DNA of 64,000 nt from NCBI GenBank assembly GCA_038142005.1, contig JAYQJE010000001.1, positions 1,116,001 through 1,180,000 of the forward strand, in the 5' to 3' direction. This document shows, in pieces, positions 43,945-54,284 of the stretch. Every line of letters begins with the position of its first letter. The stretch's first letter is position 1. Below the pieces are notes generated by a model, which made no database searches, had not been told where the DNA came from, and was given only the letters and a program-made list of their open reading frames with translations. Both the position numbers and the translations under genes were made by a program. Origin of the DNA: SHAN690 sp023262195. GTDB lineage: Bacteria; Bacteroidota; Bacteroidia; Flavobacteriales_G; Salibacteraceae.

Positions 43945-46551
43945 TTATCGTTTTCCTAGGAGCTTCTTAATCTCGTTGAGCTTGAATAGTGCCTCTACAG
44001 GCGTGAGGGAATTGATGTCAATATTGATCAACTCATCCTTGATTTGCGATAATACGGGGTCATCCAGTTGAAAAATACTCAGTTGTAGATCGTCTGTAAG
44101 GTCTTTGGTATTGGGCTTTGCATCCTCACCTCGATTACTTTCCAGTTCTTTTAAAATTGAATTTGCACGTCTTATCAATTCCGGGGGCATTCCCGCCATT
44201 TTTGCCACTTGAATACCGAAACTATGTTCACTACCACCTTCAATGAGTTTCCGCAGAAAAATGATTTTGTGCTTCGATTCCTTTATTGCAATCGTGTAAT
44301 TTTTAATTCGATCAAACGACCGTTCCATTTCATTCAGCTCGTGGTAATGCGTGGCAAATAGTGTTAGTGGCCGTTCCTGACATTGGTGTAGGTACTCGGC
44401 AATCGACCAAGCGATAGATATTCCGTCATAGGTACTGGTACCCCGTCCTATCTCATCTAGAAGAATCAAACTCTTGGAAGAGAGGTTGTTTAAAATACTT
44501 GCAGTCTCATTCATCTCAACCATAAAGGTGGATTCTCCCTGGGAAATATTATCGGACGCCCCTACACGAGTGAAAATTTTATCGACTACACCAATTTGCG
44601 CAGCAGAGGCAGGCACGTAACTTCCAATTTGCGCCATGATTGTAATAAGGGCACTCTGTCTTAATAGGGCTGATTTACCCGACATGTTCGGGCCAGTTAG
44701 CATGATTATTTGCTGGGCTTCTTTATCAAGGAATAAATCATTGGCAATGTATGCTTCGTCCATGGGCAATTCCTGCTCAATGACGGGGTGCCGACCTTGA
44801 ACTATATTGATTTTATTGTCATCGGACACTTCAGGTTTGCAGTAGCCAAAATTTGAGGCATTATCAGCGAACGATGCCAAACAATCGATTTGAGCTATAT
44901 GGCGCGCGGTATTTTGGATGGCGTGTATATGCGAACAAAGCTTCTCTAAAAACTCCGTGTATAGTCGAGTTTCGAGGGCACCAATCTTCTCTTCGGCAGA
45001 TAATATTTTTTCTTCGTAGTCTTTGAGTTCAGCAGTAATGTATCGTTCTGCATTGACCAGTGTCTGCTTGCGAGTCCATTCTTCGGGCACCTTACTTTTA
45101 TGCGCATTGGTGACCTCTAGATAATATCCAAATACATTATTGAATCCTATTTTCAAGGAAGTAATACCGGTGAGCTCAGACTCGCGTTCTTGAATTTTCA
45201 CTAAATAGTCTTTACCCGAATAGGCCAAAATTCTCAAATCATCCAACGCTTCATTCACTCCATTGCCGATCACATTGCCCTTACTCACCAACGCAGGGGC
45301 ATCTTCATTCAATGTTTTCTTAATTAATGTGATGGCTGATTCGCATCGGTCGAGGCAACTTTGAAGTTTTTCACGTGATTCATCGGGTAGGTGCGGAAGC
45401 AAAAGCTTTGATTCTTCCAAGGACTTACGCAATTGGATGGCCTCCTTGGGACCGAGCTTGCCAATGGAAAGCCTTGCGATCATTCTTTCCAAATCACCCA
45501 CACGCTTTAAATGATCACGAACCTGGTCTTTTAATTCATTATACTCAACCATCCAGCCAACGGCTGCATAGCGTTCATTCATTTTATCGAGATCAATCAG
45601 CGGAAACGCTAGCCAGTTTTTCATTAACCTGCTTCCCATTGGTGTCCGGGTGGTGTCTATTACACTCAAAAGAGACTTGCCCTTCTCATGCGTTGAGGAG
45701 AATAGTTCAAGGTTTTTTTGAGTAAACCGATCTAGCCAAACATGATCGTGTGCATCAATGCGCGATACTGAAGATATATGCTGAAGCCGGTCATGCTGCG
45801 TCTCTCCCAAGTAGTGCAGTGCTGCTCCACATGCGATAATTGCTGAGTCTAAACCCTCAATACCAAAACCTTTGAGCGAGTGGGTATGAAACTGTCTGTT
45901 GAGTATTTCATTCGCAAAATCGTCTTGAAAAACCCAATCTTCCAGATGATAAGTGTGGTATTGTTGCGAAAAGATTTCTTCGAACTGTTCTTTATGCTTT
46001 CGTTCAAAAACCACCTCGCTGGGATTGAATCCTACCACCAGCTTTTCAATGTAAGTCTGACTTCCTTCAGCCGCGAAAAATTCTCCTGTAGATATATCTA
46101 TAAACGCGGCTCCCAGATTGCTTTTAGAGAAGTGCAAGGCTGCGAGGAAGTTGTTGCTGCCACTATCTAGAATTTGATCATTAAGGGCCACCCCTGGGGT
46201 GACCAATTCGGTTACTCCCCGCTTTACGATTGTTTTGGTTTTTTTTGGGTCTTCGAGCTGGTCGCAAATGGCAACGCGCTCACCAGCTCTAACTAATTTA
46301 GGAAGGTAAACTTCTAAACTATGGTGTGGAAAACCCGCCAGCTCAACCGAAGCTGCTGCGCCATTTTTTCTACTGGTGAGTACAATTCCAAGAATTTTCG
46401 AAGCTCTAATGGCATCATCGCCAAAAGTTTCATAGAAATCACCAACCCTAAACAGTAGAAGTGCTACGGGATGCTTCGCTTTGATGGCGTAATATTGCTT
46501 CATCAAAGGGGTTTCCTTGTGCTTTTTTGCTTTTGTGGTTGATCCGCTCAC
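43945..46551 (-). CDS. mutS: DNA mismatch repair protein MutS
   Basis: About 868 residues; recognises mismatches and recruits MutL. The mismatch-reading motif is GDFYETFGDDA (Phe-x-Glu) near the N-terminus. The core has the lever and clamp domains, and the ATPase has Walker A in MLTGPNMSGKSALLRQSA, then LLDEIGRGTSTYDG and LFATHYHELNEME. The frame opens at ATG 46602, but I favour GTG 46551 (GTG AGC GGA TCA), since this leaves room for a promoter between mutS and the divergent methyltransferase gene. Confidence 0.95.
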   Translation of the reverse strand: MSGSTTKAKKHKETPLMKQYYAIKAKHPVALLLFRVGDFYETFGDDAIRASKILGIVLTSRKNGAAASVELAGFPHHSLEVYLPKLVRAGERVAICDQLEDPKKTKTIVKRGVTELVTPGVALNDQILDSGSNNFLAALHFSKSNLGAAFIDISTGEFFAAEGSQTYIEKLVVGFNPSEVVFERKHKEQFEEIFSQQYHTYHLEDWVFQDDFANEILNRQFHTHSLKGFGIEGLDSAIIACGAALHYLGETQHDRLQHISSVSRIDAHDHVWLDRFTQKNLELFSSTHEKGKSLLSVIDTTRTPMGSRLMKNWLAFPLIDLDKMNERYAAVGWMVEYNELKDQVRDHLKRVGDLERMIARLSIGKLGPKEAIQLRKSLEESKLLLPHLPDESREKLQSCLDRCESAITLIKKTLNEDAPALVSKGNVIGNGVNEALDDLRILAYSGKDYLVKIQERESELTGITSLKIGFNNVFGYYLEVTNAHKSKVPEEWTRKQTLVNAERYITAELKDYEEKILSAEEKIGALETRLYTEFLEKLCSHIHAIQNTARHIAQIDCLASFADNASNFGYCKPEVSDDNKINIVQGRHPVIEQELPMDEAYIANDLFLDKEAQQIIMLTGPNMSGKSALLRQSALITIMAQIGSYVPASAAQIGVVDKIFTRVGASDNISQGESTFMVEMNETASILNNLSSKSLILLDEIGRGTSTYDGISIAWSIAEYLHQCQERPLTLFATHYHELNEMERSFDRIKNYTIAIKESKHKIIFLRKLIEGGSEHSFGIQVAKMAGMPPELIRRANSILKELESNRGEDAKPNTKDLTDDLQLSIFQLDDPVLSQIKDELINIDINSLTPVEALFKLNEIKKLLGKR

Positions 46552-46614
46552 ACCGTAAATGTAAATAGAGCCCGATGGTAGACCGAATTGAGGCCAGACC
46601 ATTTTTCATAAATT

Positions 46615-47151
46615 ATGAACAAGAAACTCGAGAACGATGAATTGGGTAGGCCTAGCGCAGCTGAGGCGAGGAAAGGGGCCAAACTTCCTATTGTGGTATT
46701 GCTTGACAACGTGCGCAGCATGTCAAACGTAGGCTCGATCTTTCGTACGTGTGATGCGTTTGGGGTTTCAGAATTATTACTCGCTGGAATTACGCCCAAA
46801 CCACCACATCGCGAAATTCAAAAGACCGCCTTAGGTGCTACTGAATCGGTACCGTGGAGGAGTGTGCAAGACATCAAAAGTGAACTGAATAGGCTACGAG
46901 AAAGAGGTTATCTCATTTGTGCAATAGAACAAGCTGAAAAATCAATACATCCCGAAAACATTCAGTACAATGAGTACGCAGGTGTATGCCTAATTCTCGG
47001 AAATGAGGTAACCGGAGTTGACCAGGAAATAGTTAATGTATCGGATGTGGTTGCTGAGATCCCACAAATGGGTGCAAAACATAGTATCAACGTAACCGTT
47101 GCCGCTGGGGTAGTTATCTGGGAAGCTTATAAGGCTTTACGCTCGGACTAG
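46615..47151 (+). CDS. TrmH/SpoU family RNA 2'-O-methyltransferase
   Basis: 178 residues, SPOUT-fold SAM-dependent methyltransferase. Motif 1 is LLDNVRSMSNVGSIFRTCDA with the catalytic Arg, motif 2 LILGNEVTGVD, and motif 3 IPQMGAKHSINVTVAAGVVI. The target RNA is either tRNA Gm18 or a 23S rRNA ribose and cannot be told here. Its 3' end overlaps a convergent small lipoprotein gene by four bases. Confidence 0.9.
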   Translation: MNKKLENDELGRPSAAEARKGAKLPIVVLLDNVRSMSNVGSIFRTCDAFGVSELLLAGITPKPPHREIQKTALGATESVPWRSVQDIKSELNRLRERGYLICAIEQAEKSIHPENIQYNEYAGVCLILGNEVTGVDQEIVNVSDVVAEIPQMGAKHSINVTVAAGVVIWEAYKALRSD

Positions 47152-47354
47152 TTTTCAGTACACTCCCAGTTGGTACGTTCATAGATTGTAACCTGATCAG
47201 TGTACTGTCTTCCACGACCACAAATTTCAGTGGTGCGCTCGTCTTGAATGGCATTTGGGTCATCTTCAAAAGTGGTGCAGGTCGCACAACGTTCACAGGA
47301 CATGAAACCAAATGTTGACAAAACTGTGGCTGATAGAAGTATGATTTTTTTCAT
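47148..47354 (-). CDS. Small cysteine-containing lipoprotein
   Basis: 68 residues from ATG 47354. MKKIILLSATVLSTFGFMSC is a lipoprotein signal, and the mature part has further Cys (CERCATCTTF, EICGRG, WECTEN) that could form disulfides. No family recognised. Its 3' end overlaps that of the methyltransferase gene. The upstream codons of the longer frame lack support. Confidence 0.65.
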   Translation of the reverse strand: MKKIILLSATVLSTFGFMSCERCATCTTFEDDPNAIQDERTTEICGRGRQYTDQVTIYERTNWECTEN

Positions 47355-47436
47355 GATCAGGATTTGAACTTTTCGTAAAAAACAAATATAAAAGAATAAG
47401 CACCTGCGTTCGGATACATTGAGAATGCGGCAAAAA

Positions 47437-47467
47437 AAAGTCCCGACCAAAGCTGGTCGGGACTTGC
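47437..47467 (-). terminator. Rho-independent terminator after the TPR lipoprotein gene
   Basis: A perfect nine-base stem GTCCCGACC / GGTCGGGAC with a six-base loop; on the minus strand it is followed by a T8 run. Confidence 0.9.
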
Positions 47468-47486
47468 TTATGTTAAGTGAGTCTTT

Positions 47487-49217
47487 TTACTTCCAAAGGC
47501 TTGAAACGGCCTCATCTTCTCTGAACTCTAAGAATTCAGCATCTTTCTTTGCTTTCGCTTGAAGATTGCTATCCTTCTCAATCGCTGCTTTCAAGTTTTG
47601 AAGCAACATTTCCTTATTGCTTGTTCTTGCACCAACGATGGCTTTTAGGTAATACGCTTCTGCACTTGCTTTAGCGTCTGAAGCTTCGATGGTATTGATC
47701 GCACCGTCTGTATTACCATTCAACATTTGAGCAAGTGCTGCATTAAAAGTATTCATGCCAGACATGTTGCTCACTGCATCTTCATAGTCTCCATCCATGA
47801 TGTTTAAAATTCCGATGTTGTAATTCACTTCTTTGCCTGCACCTTTTGCTTTTTCATAGTAACCCATGGCCGCTTCTCGATCTCCCATCATGCGAGTCAC
47901 AACTCCCATATTGTTCATCACTACCTTCTCATTTGCACTTGCCTTATTTGCCTTTTCAAATTCAGCCTTGGCTGCTTCGATCTTGTTTTGCTGTACATAT
48001 ACCCAACCAACATTGTTGTGACCTCTCCAATCCTCAGGATGCGTAGCCTGCTCAGTTTTGTAAACTTCAAGTTTTTGGTTAAGATCATTATAAAGAGTAG
48101 CCGTGTAGAGAATTTCTTCGCTCGTAAGCTCTGATGGGTTCTCTTTTACAAGCTTCTTCAACTCATCATCCGTCTTTGCCTCTTCTTCGGCATTGATGGT
48201 GATCACAGATCTTCTAAGTGGAGGAAGAATTTCTTCAGCAAGAATGGTGTAAGTCTGAGCCATGTTCTTGATTTCTTCTTCTCGCTTAGCATCATCGTTG
48301 TACATTCCAAGAACTCGGATAATCATATCCTTATCTTCAATGTTACTAGCCTGAAGCTTGGTTTTGAAACCATCCCAGTCTTCTCCGTTTGGAGTCTTAT
48401 TGTACATACTTTCTTCTTTTCCAGCGTCAATTTTCTTAGCGCTAAACTTTCTCATCATTGCTTTCTCAGCCGTGTTGGCACGGTCACCGGCTAAATTTTC
48501 ATTCAGGCTAGTTTCACCGTCAGGAGAAGCATAAGATGTGATGCTCACAGACTTCCAAGTGTATTCGTAAGTGATTCCTTTATCGAGAAATGCCTCAATG
48601 GCCATCATATCCTCGTCTTTCAATTCTGCTGGGCGCACCACACTTGACTGAATGGCGTAGTTGATTTCACCGGTGATTGATCTTGGGCTGACTTTGGTAA
48701 ACTTGTCTGCACCTAAAATTGGCATTTCATCAGATTCAACCATTAATGGCGTTGTCACAGTTCCTTTGCCAAATGGCACAGGATCGAAAGTCATGGTCTT
48801 AGCCTTAACCCCTGCATCTACCAAGATTTCAAGAACAACATTCTCCATAGAAGACTCATAAGCAACTACATTATCCACGCTGAAGCTTCCTCCAGTAGAT
48901 TTCATGATTTTAGTTCCTTCGCCAGCAGCTTTTTCGCCAACCAATTTGATGGTTTCGAATTCTTTAACGATGCTGCCAGATTCTACGTCTCTCATCACAG
49001 GCTTTACGTTAGCTACTGCTTTCTTGTGAAAGAATTTAGCTGGGTATCGACCGCTTACGCTTATGGCTACTGAATCACCGTGTACTTCAAGTGGGTCTGG
49101 AGTCATGGTATAGTTTACCATACCATGTTTTTTGTTCATCTTTTTCAGCGGATTACATCCGGAAGCGATTAGTACTACTGTGGTCAATATCGCTAGTGCT
49201 GAGTAGGTTGATCTCAT
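47487..49217 (-). CDS. TPR-repeat lipoprotein
   Basis: 576 residues. The signal MRSTYSALAILTTVVLIASG ends at a lipobox Cys. The first half is beta-rich with an OmpA-like stretch, SVSITSYASPDGETSLNENL then AGDRANTAEKAM, reminiscent of the region where OmpA-type domains bind peptidoglycan. The second half (about 390-560) has TPR repeats, including EDWRGHNNVGWVYVQQNKIE and AKAEFEKANKASANEKVVMN. Similar proteins occur widely in Bacteroidota; I infer an envelope-associated scaffold role. It stands alone with a strong terminator. Confidence 0.7.
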   Translation of the reverse strand: MRSTYSALAILTTVVLIASGCNPLKKMNKKHGMVNYTMTPDPLEVHGDSVAISVSGRYPAKFFHKKAVANVKPVMRDVESGSIVKEFETIKLVGEKAAGEGTKIMKSTGGSFSVDNVVAYESSMENVVLEILVDAGVKAKTMTFDPVPFGKGTVTTPLMVESDEMPILGADKFTKVSPRSITGEINYAIQSSVVRPAELKDEDMMAIEAFLDKGITYEYTWKSVSITSYASPDGETSLNENLAGDRANTAEKAMMRKFSAKKIDAGKEESMYNKTPNGEDWDGFKTKLQASNIEDKDMIIRVLGMYNDDAKREEEIKNMAQTYTILAEEILPPLRRSVITINAEEEAKTDDELKKLVKENPSELTSEEILYTATLYNDLNQKLEVYKTEQATHPEDWRGHNNVGWVYVQQNKIEAAKAEFEKANKASANEKVVMNNMGVVTRMMGDREAAMGYYEKAKGAGKEVNYNIGILNIMDGDYEDAVSNMSGMNTFNAALAQMLNGNTDGAINTIEASDAKASAEAYYLKAIVGARTSNKEMLLQNLKAAIEKDSNLQAKAKKDAEFLEFREDEAVSSLWK

Positions 49218-49331
49218 TTCTATTGTTTTTCGTTTAGAAAAAGGTTTCGTTTTAGGAATACTTTTAAAAGTGCAATATTAATCAATGTTTATAAACGATT
49301 GACTATTTAAACACCTGTTTGAAATTTATGG

Positions 49332-49973
49332 TTAGCATGATAAAATTGACATTCCATTTGGCCAATTGTTTTGTAATACACTCTTGACCTGAACCAATAC
49401 ATCATCCGCGCTGTGCGCTTGACTATATTCGAAATCAAGGACAATTATTGGAAAATGACGCTGCTCCTTGAAATGGCGCATATAGTTTAAATGGATTTGT
49501 TCTAAATATGGTTTTGGGATATTGTCTTCAATACCTCTCCCGCGCTGATCGATATGGTTGGAAAGGCGTTCCAAGCCATGATGTATGTAAATCAGAATAT
49601 CTGGCTTTGGAATAAAGCGTTCCATGACGGAATATAGATTTCGAAAAAGATCCAGTTCGTGATTGGCTAGGTTTAGTGAACTGAATATGGCGCTCTTGGC
49701 GAAGTGATAGTCATAAACGGTGTATTCTTGGAAGATGTCACCCAAAAGCTCCTTTGAAAGCTGCTGGTAGCGGTCGGCAAGAAAAAACAATTCTACCTGC
49801 AGGGCATACCGCTCCTTGTCAGCATAAAACTGTGGTAAGAAGGGATTATTTTCGAATCGTTCTAGAATAACCTTTGCCTCTAGTACTTTGCCAAGTCTAT
49901 TCGCAATGGTGGTTTTACCTGCGCCAATATTGCCCTCAATTGCGATCTGTCGATATAAACTATGCTCCATCAC
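49332..49973 (-). CDS. Deoxynucleoside kinase-like protein (folK-linked)
   Basis: 213 residues, P-loop kinase for salvage of deoxynucleosides. Walker A is AIEGNIGAGKTTIANRLG, followed by FENNPFLPQFYADK and the lid region DQRGRGIED. In place of the usual D/E-R-S motif before the central helix it has YTVYDYHFAKSAIF, unlike the second kinase at 56919. The ATG overlaps the folK stop by four bases, so the two are translationally coupled. Confidence 0.85.
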   Translation of the reverse strand: MMEHSLYRQIAIEGNIGAGKTTIANRLGKVLEAKVILERFENNPFLPQFYADKERYALQVELFFLADRYQQLSKELLGDIFQEYTVYDYHFAKSAIFSSLNLANHELDLFRNLYSVMERFIPKPDILIYIHHGLERLSNHIDQRGRGIEDNIPKPYLEQIHLNYMRHFKEQRHFPIIVLDFEYSQAHSADDVLVQVKSVLQNNWPNGMSILSC

Positions 49974-50485
49974 ATTCGATTAATTCGGCTCTGGTCATTG
50001 CAGTTTGATAATAGCTCCGATTGGGTTTTATTCAAAATGGGATGCAGATATTCGGATGCAATTTCGTTCATTGGCTGTAAAACAAACAATCGGTTTTGGA
50101 TTTGAGGATGCGGAATTTGCAATTGATCTGTATCAACAATCATGGCTCCGAAATAAAGAATATCAATATCCAAGACACGATCTTGGTATTCATCAGCATT
50201 TGGATTTCGTTTTCTACCGAGCTCCTTTTCAATCGCCTTAATTTGGGTCAGAAAGCTTTCTGGGTTCATGTGAGTCATAACTCCAATGCATTGGTTGATA
50301 AATGCATGGGCTGAATTCATTTTCCAAGGCTCTGATTCATAAAGATGAGATGTCGAAATAACCTCCGCAAACCCGTTGATTTTGTCTATCGCATAACCTA
50401 AGTTCTTGATGCGGTCACCAAGATTTGAGCCTAGCGATAGGTACACCTCCCAATTCTTTTTCCCTTCATGTGCGTTTTTGTCCAC
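49970..50485 (-). CDS. folK: 2-amino-4-hydroxy-6-hydroxymethyldihydropteridine pyrophosphokinase
   Basis: 171 residues, a folate biosynthesis enzyme that transfers pyrophosphate from ATP to the pterin alcohol. Visible are SLGSNLGDRIKNL at the N-terminus and the signature GRKRNPNADEYQDRVLDIDI then LYFG. Cotranscribed with the deoxynucleoside kinase downstream. Confidence 0.93.
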   Translation of the reverse strand: MDKNAHEGKKNWEVYLSLGSNLGDRIKNLGYAIDKINGFAEVISTSHLYESEPWKMNSAHAFINQCIGVMTHMNPESFLTQIKAIEKELGRKRNPNADEYQDRVLDIDILYFGAMIVDTDQLQIPHPQIQNRLFVLQPMNEIASEYLHPILNKTQSELLSNCNDQSRINRM

Positions 50486-50607
50486 TCGTAAAAATTAGTC
50501 CATGTAAGCGCTCAATGGCGTATAGATTCGCCACGAAAATCAAATTCTCGAGGAATATTCCAATGCAAAAACAAAGATTAGCCTTGAATAAATAAAGAAG
50601 AAAGAAA

Positions 50608-52431
50608 ATGAAGCAGTTTATCAAATTTATGTTCGCCTCAACACTGGGCACCATTATCGCCTTTGTTGGAATTATAGTTATATCAGGAATTATAATGGCT
50701 GGTGTAATTGGCTCAGCTATGGTATTTGCAAAAGGAGCTAAAGACAAGGTTAAAGTTAAATCCAACTCGGTCCTTGTAGTTGATCTGGAAAAGCAACTGG
50801 TAGAAAGAATGGAACCGAGTCCTTTCGATAACATCGAAATAGATGGGTTTGAAGATAACCGAGGAATGGAGTTGAGCAAGTTTTTAAATGCGGTTGAACA
50901 TGCTAAGGCAGACACCAACATCAAGGGTATTATGCTTAGAGGTAAATTCTTCATGGGAAGTATGTCCACGATGAATGAAGTGAGAGAGGCGATTGAACAA
51001 TTTCAGGACAGCGGCAAATTTGTATTGGCCTATGAAGAGGTATATACGCAAGGCGCATATTACATTGCTAGCGCTGCTAGCGAGGTTTATTTAAACCAAG
51101 AAGGCTTACTTGAAATGAACGGACTAAGAACCGAGATTGCTTTCTTCAAAAATGCGCTTGATAAAATTGGGGTTGAACCAGTGGTGCTGAAAGGCCCAGA
51201 TAACATTTACAAGAGTGCCATCGAACCATTTACTCGAGAAGGGATGAGCGATCCTAACAAGGAGCAAATTCAAAGAATCATTGATGTTGTGTGGGACGAT
51301 ATGTCTGAGAAGGTAATGGAATCACGCGGGTTGGCAGCGGGAGATTTGGATGCTATAGCAAACGAAATGAAGTTGGGTATGCCCGAATCTGCAGTAGAAC
51401 TTGGATTGGTAGATGACCTTATGTACTATGACGGAATCTTGGCCAATCTTCGCGAAAAGCTTGGTTTGGAGGAAGATGATGACATTGAATCAATTACCAT
51501 TGAGAAATATGCGAAGTCGGTTCCAAAGCAAATGGCAAAGAGTGAAGGCGAGGAAGAGGGTAAGAGCTGGGAGTTGAAAGACGAAATTGCGATAATCTAT
51601 GCCGTTGGCGGAATCAACAGTGGCAAAGGAGATGCGGAATCAATTGGCTCTGAGACCTTGGCACTGGCCATTAGAGATGCGCGAACAGATGAAGATGTGA
51701 AAGCCATTGTGATGAGGGTAGCTTCTCCAGGAGGTTCAGCCTTGGCAAGTGATGTGATTTGGCGCGAAGCAAAACTTGCTGGTGAAGTGAAGCCATTTAT
51801 CGTATCCTTTGGCTCTGTAGCTGCGAGTGGTGGTTACTACATCAGTGCCTCAGCAGATAGAATATTCGCCAACTCCAATACAATCACGGGATCAATTGGT
51901 GTGTTTGGTATGATTCCAGATGCGCGTGAGTTATTGACCGACAACATGGGAATAACCTTTGATGGAGTGAAGACGCATGACCATGCCGATTTTGGTTCAA
52001 TGCAGCGCGGGTTTGACGAGGCTGAGATGGCTTGGCTAAACAATATGATCACCAACACCTACGAAGATTTTCTAGCGGTAGTAGCTGAGGGTAGAGGTAT
52101 GACCCGAGATGAGGTTGATTCCATCGCACGCGGTCGAGTGTGGATTGGCAGTGACGCTGTGGAAATCGGTTTGGTGGATGAAATCGGTAGCCTAGAAGAT
52201 GCCATTGAATATGCTGCGATCGAAGCGGAACTCGAAGACTATGATTTGATTGAGCTGCCAAAACAAAAGGATCCTTGGGAGGCGTTTTTTGAAGACTTTG
52301 CTGGCAACACCAAGGCCACAGTTGGTCAATGGGTTTTTGGAGAAGAATATCAATGGTTGAAAAGAATTGAAGATATTAAGGATATGGAAGGCGTGCAAGC
52401 CAGAATGCCTTATGAAATTGAGGTAAAATAA
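50608..52431 (+). CDS. sppA: Signal peptide peptidase SppA (67-kDa type)
   Basis: 607 residues with an N-terminal membrane segment (FMFASTLGTIIAFVGIIVIS) and two tandem S49 protease domains. The catalytic Lys is in NIYKSAIEPFTREG of the first domain, and the catalytic Ser in GSVAASGGYYISASADRIFA of the second, as in the long type. It degrades signal peptides left in the membrane. Begins divergently from folK with 122 bases between. Confidence 0.94.
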   Translation: MKQFIKFMFASTLGTIIAFVGIIVISGIIMAGVIGSAMVFAKGAKDKVKVKSNSVLVVDLEKQLVERMEPSPFDNIEIDGFEDNRGMELSKFLNAVEHAKADTNIKGIMLRGKFFMGSMSTMNEVREAIEQFQDSGKFVLAYEEVYTQGAYYIASAASEVYLNQEGLLEMNGLRTEIAFFKNALDKIGVEPVVLKGPDNIYKSAIEPFTREGMSDPNKEQIQRIIDVVWDDMSEKVMESRGLAAGDLDAIANEMKLGMPESAVELGLVDDLMYYDGILANLREKLGLEEDDDIESITIEKYAKSVPKQMAKSEGEEEGKSWELKDEIAIIYAVGGINSGKGDAESIGSETLALAIRDARTDEDVKAIVMRVASPGGSALASDVIWREAKLAGEVKPFIVSFGSVAASGGYYISASADRIFANSNTITGSIGVFGMIPDARELLTDNMGITFDGVKTHDHADFGSMQRGFDEAEMAWLNNMITNTYEDFLAVVAEGRGMTRDEVDSIARGRVWIGSDAVEIGLVDEIGSLEDAIEYAAIEAELEDYDLIELPKQKDPWEAFFEDFAGNTKATVGQWVFGEEYQWLKRIEDIKDMEGVQARMPYEIEVK

Positions 52432-52450
52432 AACATCAATCACCACCATT

Positions 52451-52480
52451 TAAAACCCCGCTTTTTGCGGGGTTTTTTGT
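52451..52480 (+). terminator. Rho-independent terminator after sppA
   Basis: Stem AAACCCCGC / GCGGGGTTT with a four-base loop and a trailing T run, directly downstream of the sppA stop. Confidence 0.9.
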
Positions 52481-52636
52481 TTCAGGGATGTTTTGGTAAT
52501 TGAATGCTTGGTGAGTGGCGCCTCTCGTTTATCGCCTTGTCGGTTTTGTATTGATTCAACGCGTTTGAAAAGGCTCAACGGTGCCATGGCGTTCAATTAT
52601 ATTCGCCCAGTACCAGAATTACACTAAGCGCAAAGC

Positions 52637-54214
52637 ATGGAAAATAAAAGAGATTGCCTCCTTTTTTAAATTGTGTGGTCAACTCATGGAGTTGCATGAA
52701 GAGAACAAGTTTAAGGTGCGCAGTTACAAGAATGCTGCCTTTCAAATCAGCAAGTTTCTGATCCACTCGAAGAAATGGATCCTGATTATTACGGGAGTAT
52801 TCCTGGAGTGGGTAAGTCTCTCATTCCACAAATTGAAGACCTGCTTGATACCGGTCGATTGCCTTACCTGGAAGAATGGATTGAGAAAACCCCAAATGGT
52901 GTAATTGAAATGCTTGGGATTAAAGGCATCGGCCCAAGCAAGGTACGGGTGATTTGGAAAGATATGGGCATTGAGTCGCCCGGGGAGCTGCTTTATGCCT
53001 GCAATGAAAACCGCTTGATTGATTACAAGGGGTTTGGCGAGAAAACTCAAGCACAGGTCAAAGCCTCCATTGAGTTTATGATGGAGAACCAGCACCGCGT
53101 GTTGTATGCATCGGTAGAAAAACTCACAAACAGCATCATTGATGCATATCAAAACGCGAACCCAAGCGAACGAATCGCTCCAATTGGAGCGCTAGCTCGA
53201 AAGGCCTTGATCCTTGATAAATTAGAATTTGCCGTAACCAGCGATCAAAATTTGCCAGACATAAGTGAAGTAAAAAGTGAGGTGGAATTTCAACGGGTAG
53301 ATAAAGATCGATTTGAATTGGAATGCTTTCAACGATCAGCCACAGAAGAACACATATCCTCCTTGCAGCTGAATGGTGAAACTTCGGTTAGTCAAATCTA
53401 TGAGAAGGTAGGGGTGAATTTCATTCCTGTGGAAATGCGCGAAGGACACGAAGAATTTGAGTGGGCAAAAAAATACAGCAAAGAAGAACTCATACAAACT
53501 GCTGACCTCAAAGGCTGCTTACACAACCATAGCACCTACAGCGATGGAATCCATACGTTGGAAGCTATGGCTCGGCACCTGAAAGATAGCGGCTTGGAGT
53601 ATTTTGGGATTTGTGACCACAGTCAAACAGCTGTTTACGCGGGTGGATTAACTCCCGGAGACGTGATGTTGCAACACGAAGAAATTGAACAGATTAATGC
53701 AGAACTGGCTCCATTCAAAGTGTTTAAAGGAATTGAAAGTGATATCCTTACCAACGGAGACCTCGACTATGAGGAAGATGTGCTCAAAAGTTTCGATTTT
53801 GTAGTAGCCTCGGTGCATAGTGCCATGAAAATGGACGAATCCACGGCTACCGATCGATTGATTAAAGCAGTTGAGAACCCTTATACCAAGATATTGGGGC
53901 ATCCAACAGGGCGCTTGTTATTGAGCAGGCCAGGATATCCCATCGATCATAAAAAAGTAATTGATGCCTGTGTGGCCAATGGCGTGTCGGTAGAGCTGAA
54001 TGCAAACCCAATGCGCCTTGACATTGATTGGCGATGGATTCCATATTGCATGGACAAGGGAGTGATGGTCAGCATCAATCCAGATGCGCATAGAATTGAA
54101 GGCTTCGATCATATGCGCTTCGGAGTGATGGCAGCTCGAAAAGGTGGACTCATCAAAGCGCTTTGCCTTAATGCACTGAGTTTGGATGAAATCACTAACC
54201 ATTGGGGTTTATAG
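52637..54214 (+). CDS. polX: Family X DNA polymerase/PHP protein, two frameshifts
   Basis: About 525 residues when joined. The N-terminal helix-hairpin-helix and polymerase X region has KEIASFFKLCGQLMELHEEN and GSIPGVGKSL, and a second HhH has GIKGIGPSKVRVIW. The C-terminal PHP metal-dependent phosphoesterase has HNHSTYSDGIHTLEAMA, GICDHSQTA, KGIESDIL, ASVHSAM and NPDAHR. The start is restored by removing one A from the A4 run at 52646-52649 (MENKEIAS), and the middle by adding one T at 52755-52757 (SKFSDPLEEMDPDYYG). A role in base-excision repair is usual for this family. Confidence 0.88.
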
Positions 54215-54284
54215 CCTAAGTCCTACAACTGAATCATTGGGTGCTTTGGGAAATGATATATGAGGATCGATTTATGTTTTCAGT

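Noticed and set aside
50466..50969. 167-codon minus-strand open frame at the start of sppA
   Set aside because: It is antisense to the sppA N-terminus, and the long frame follows from codon bias of the true gene.
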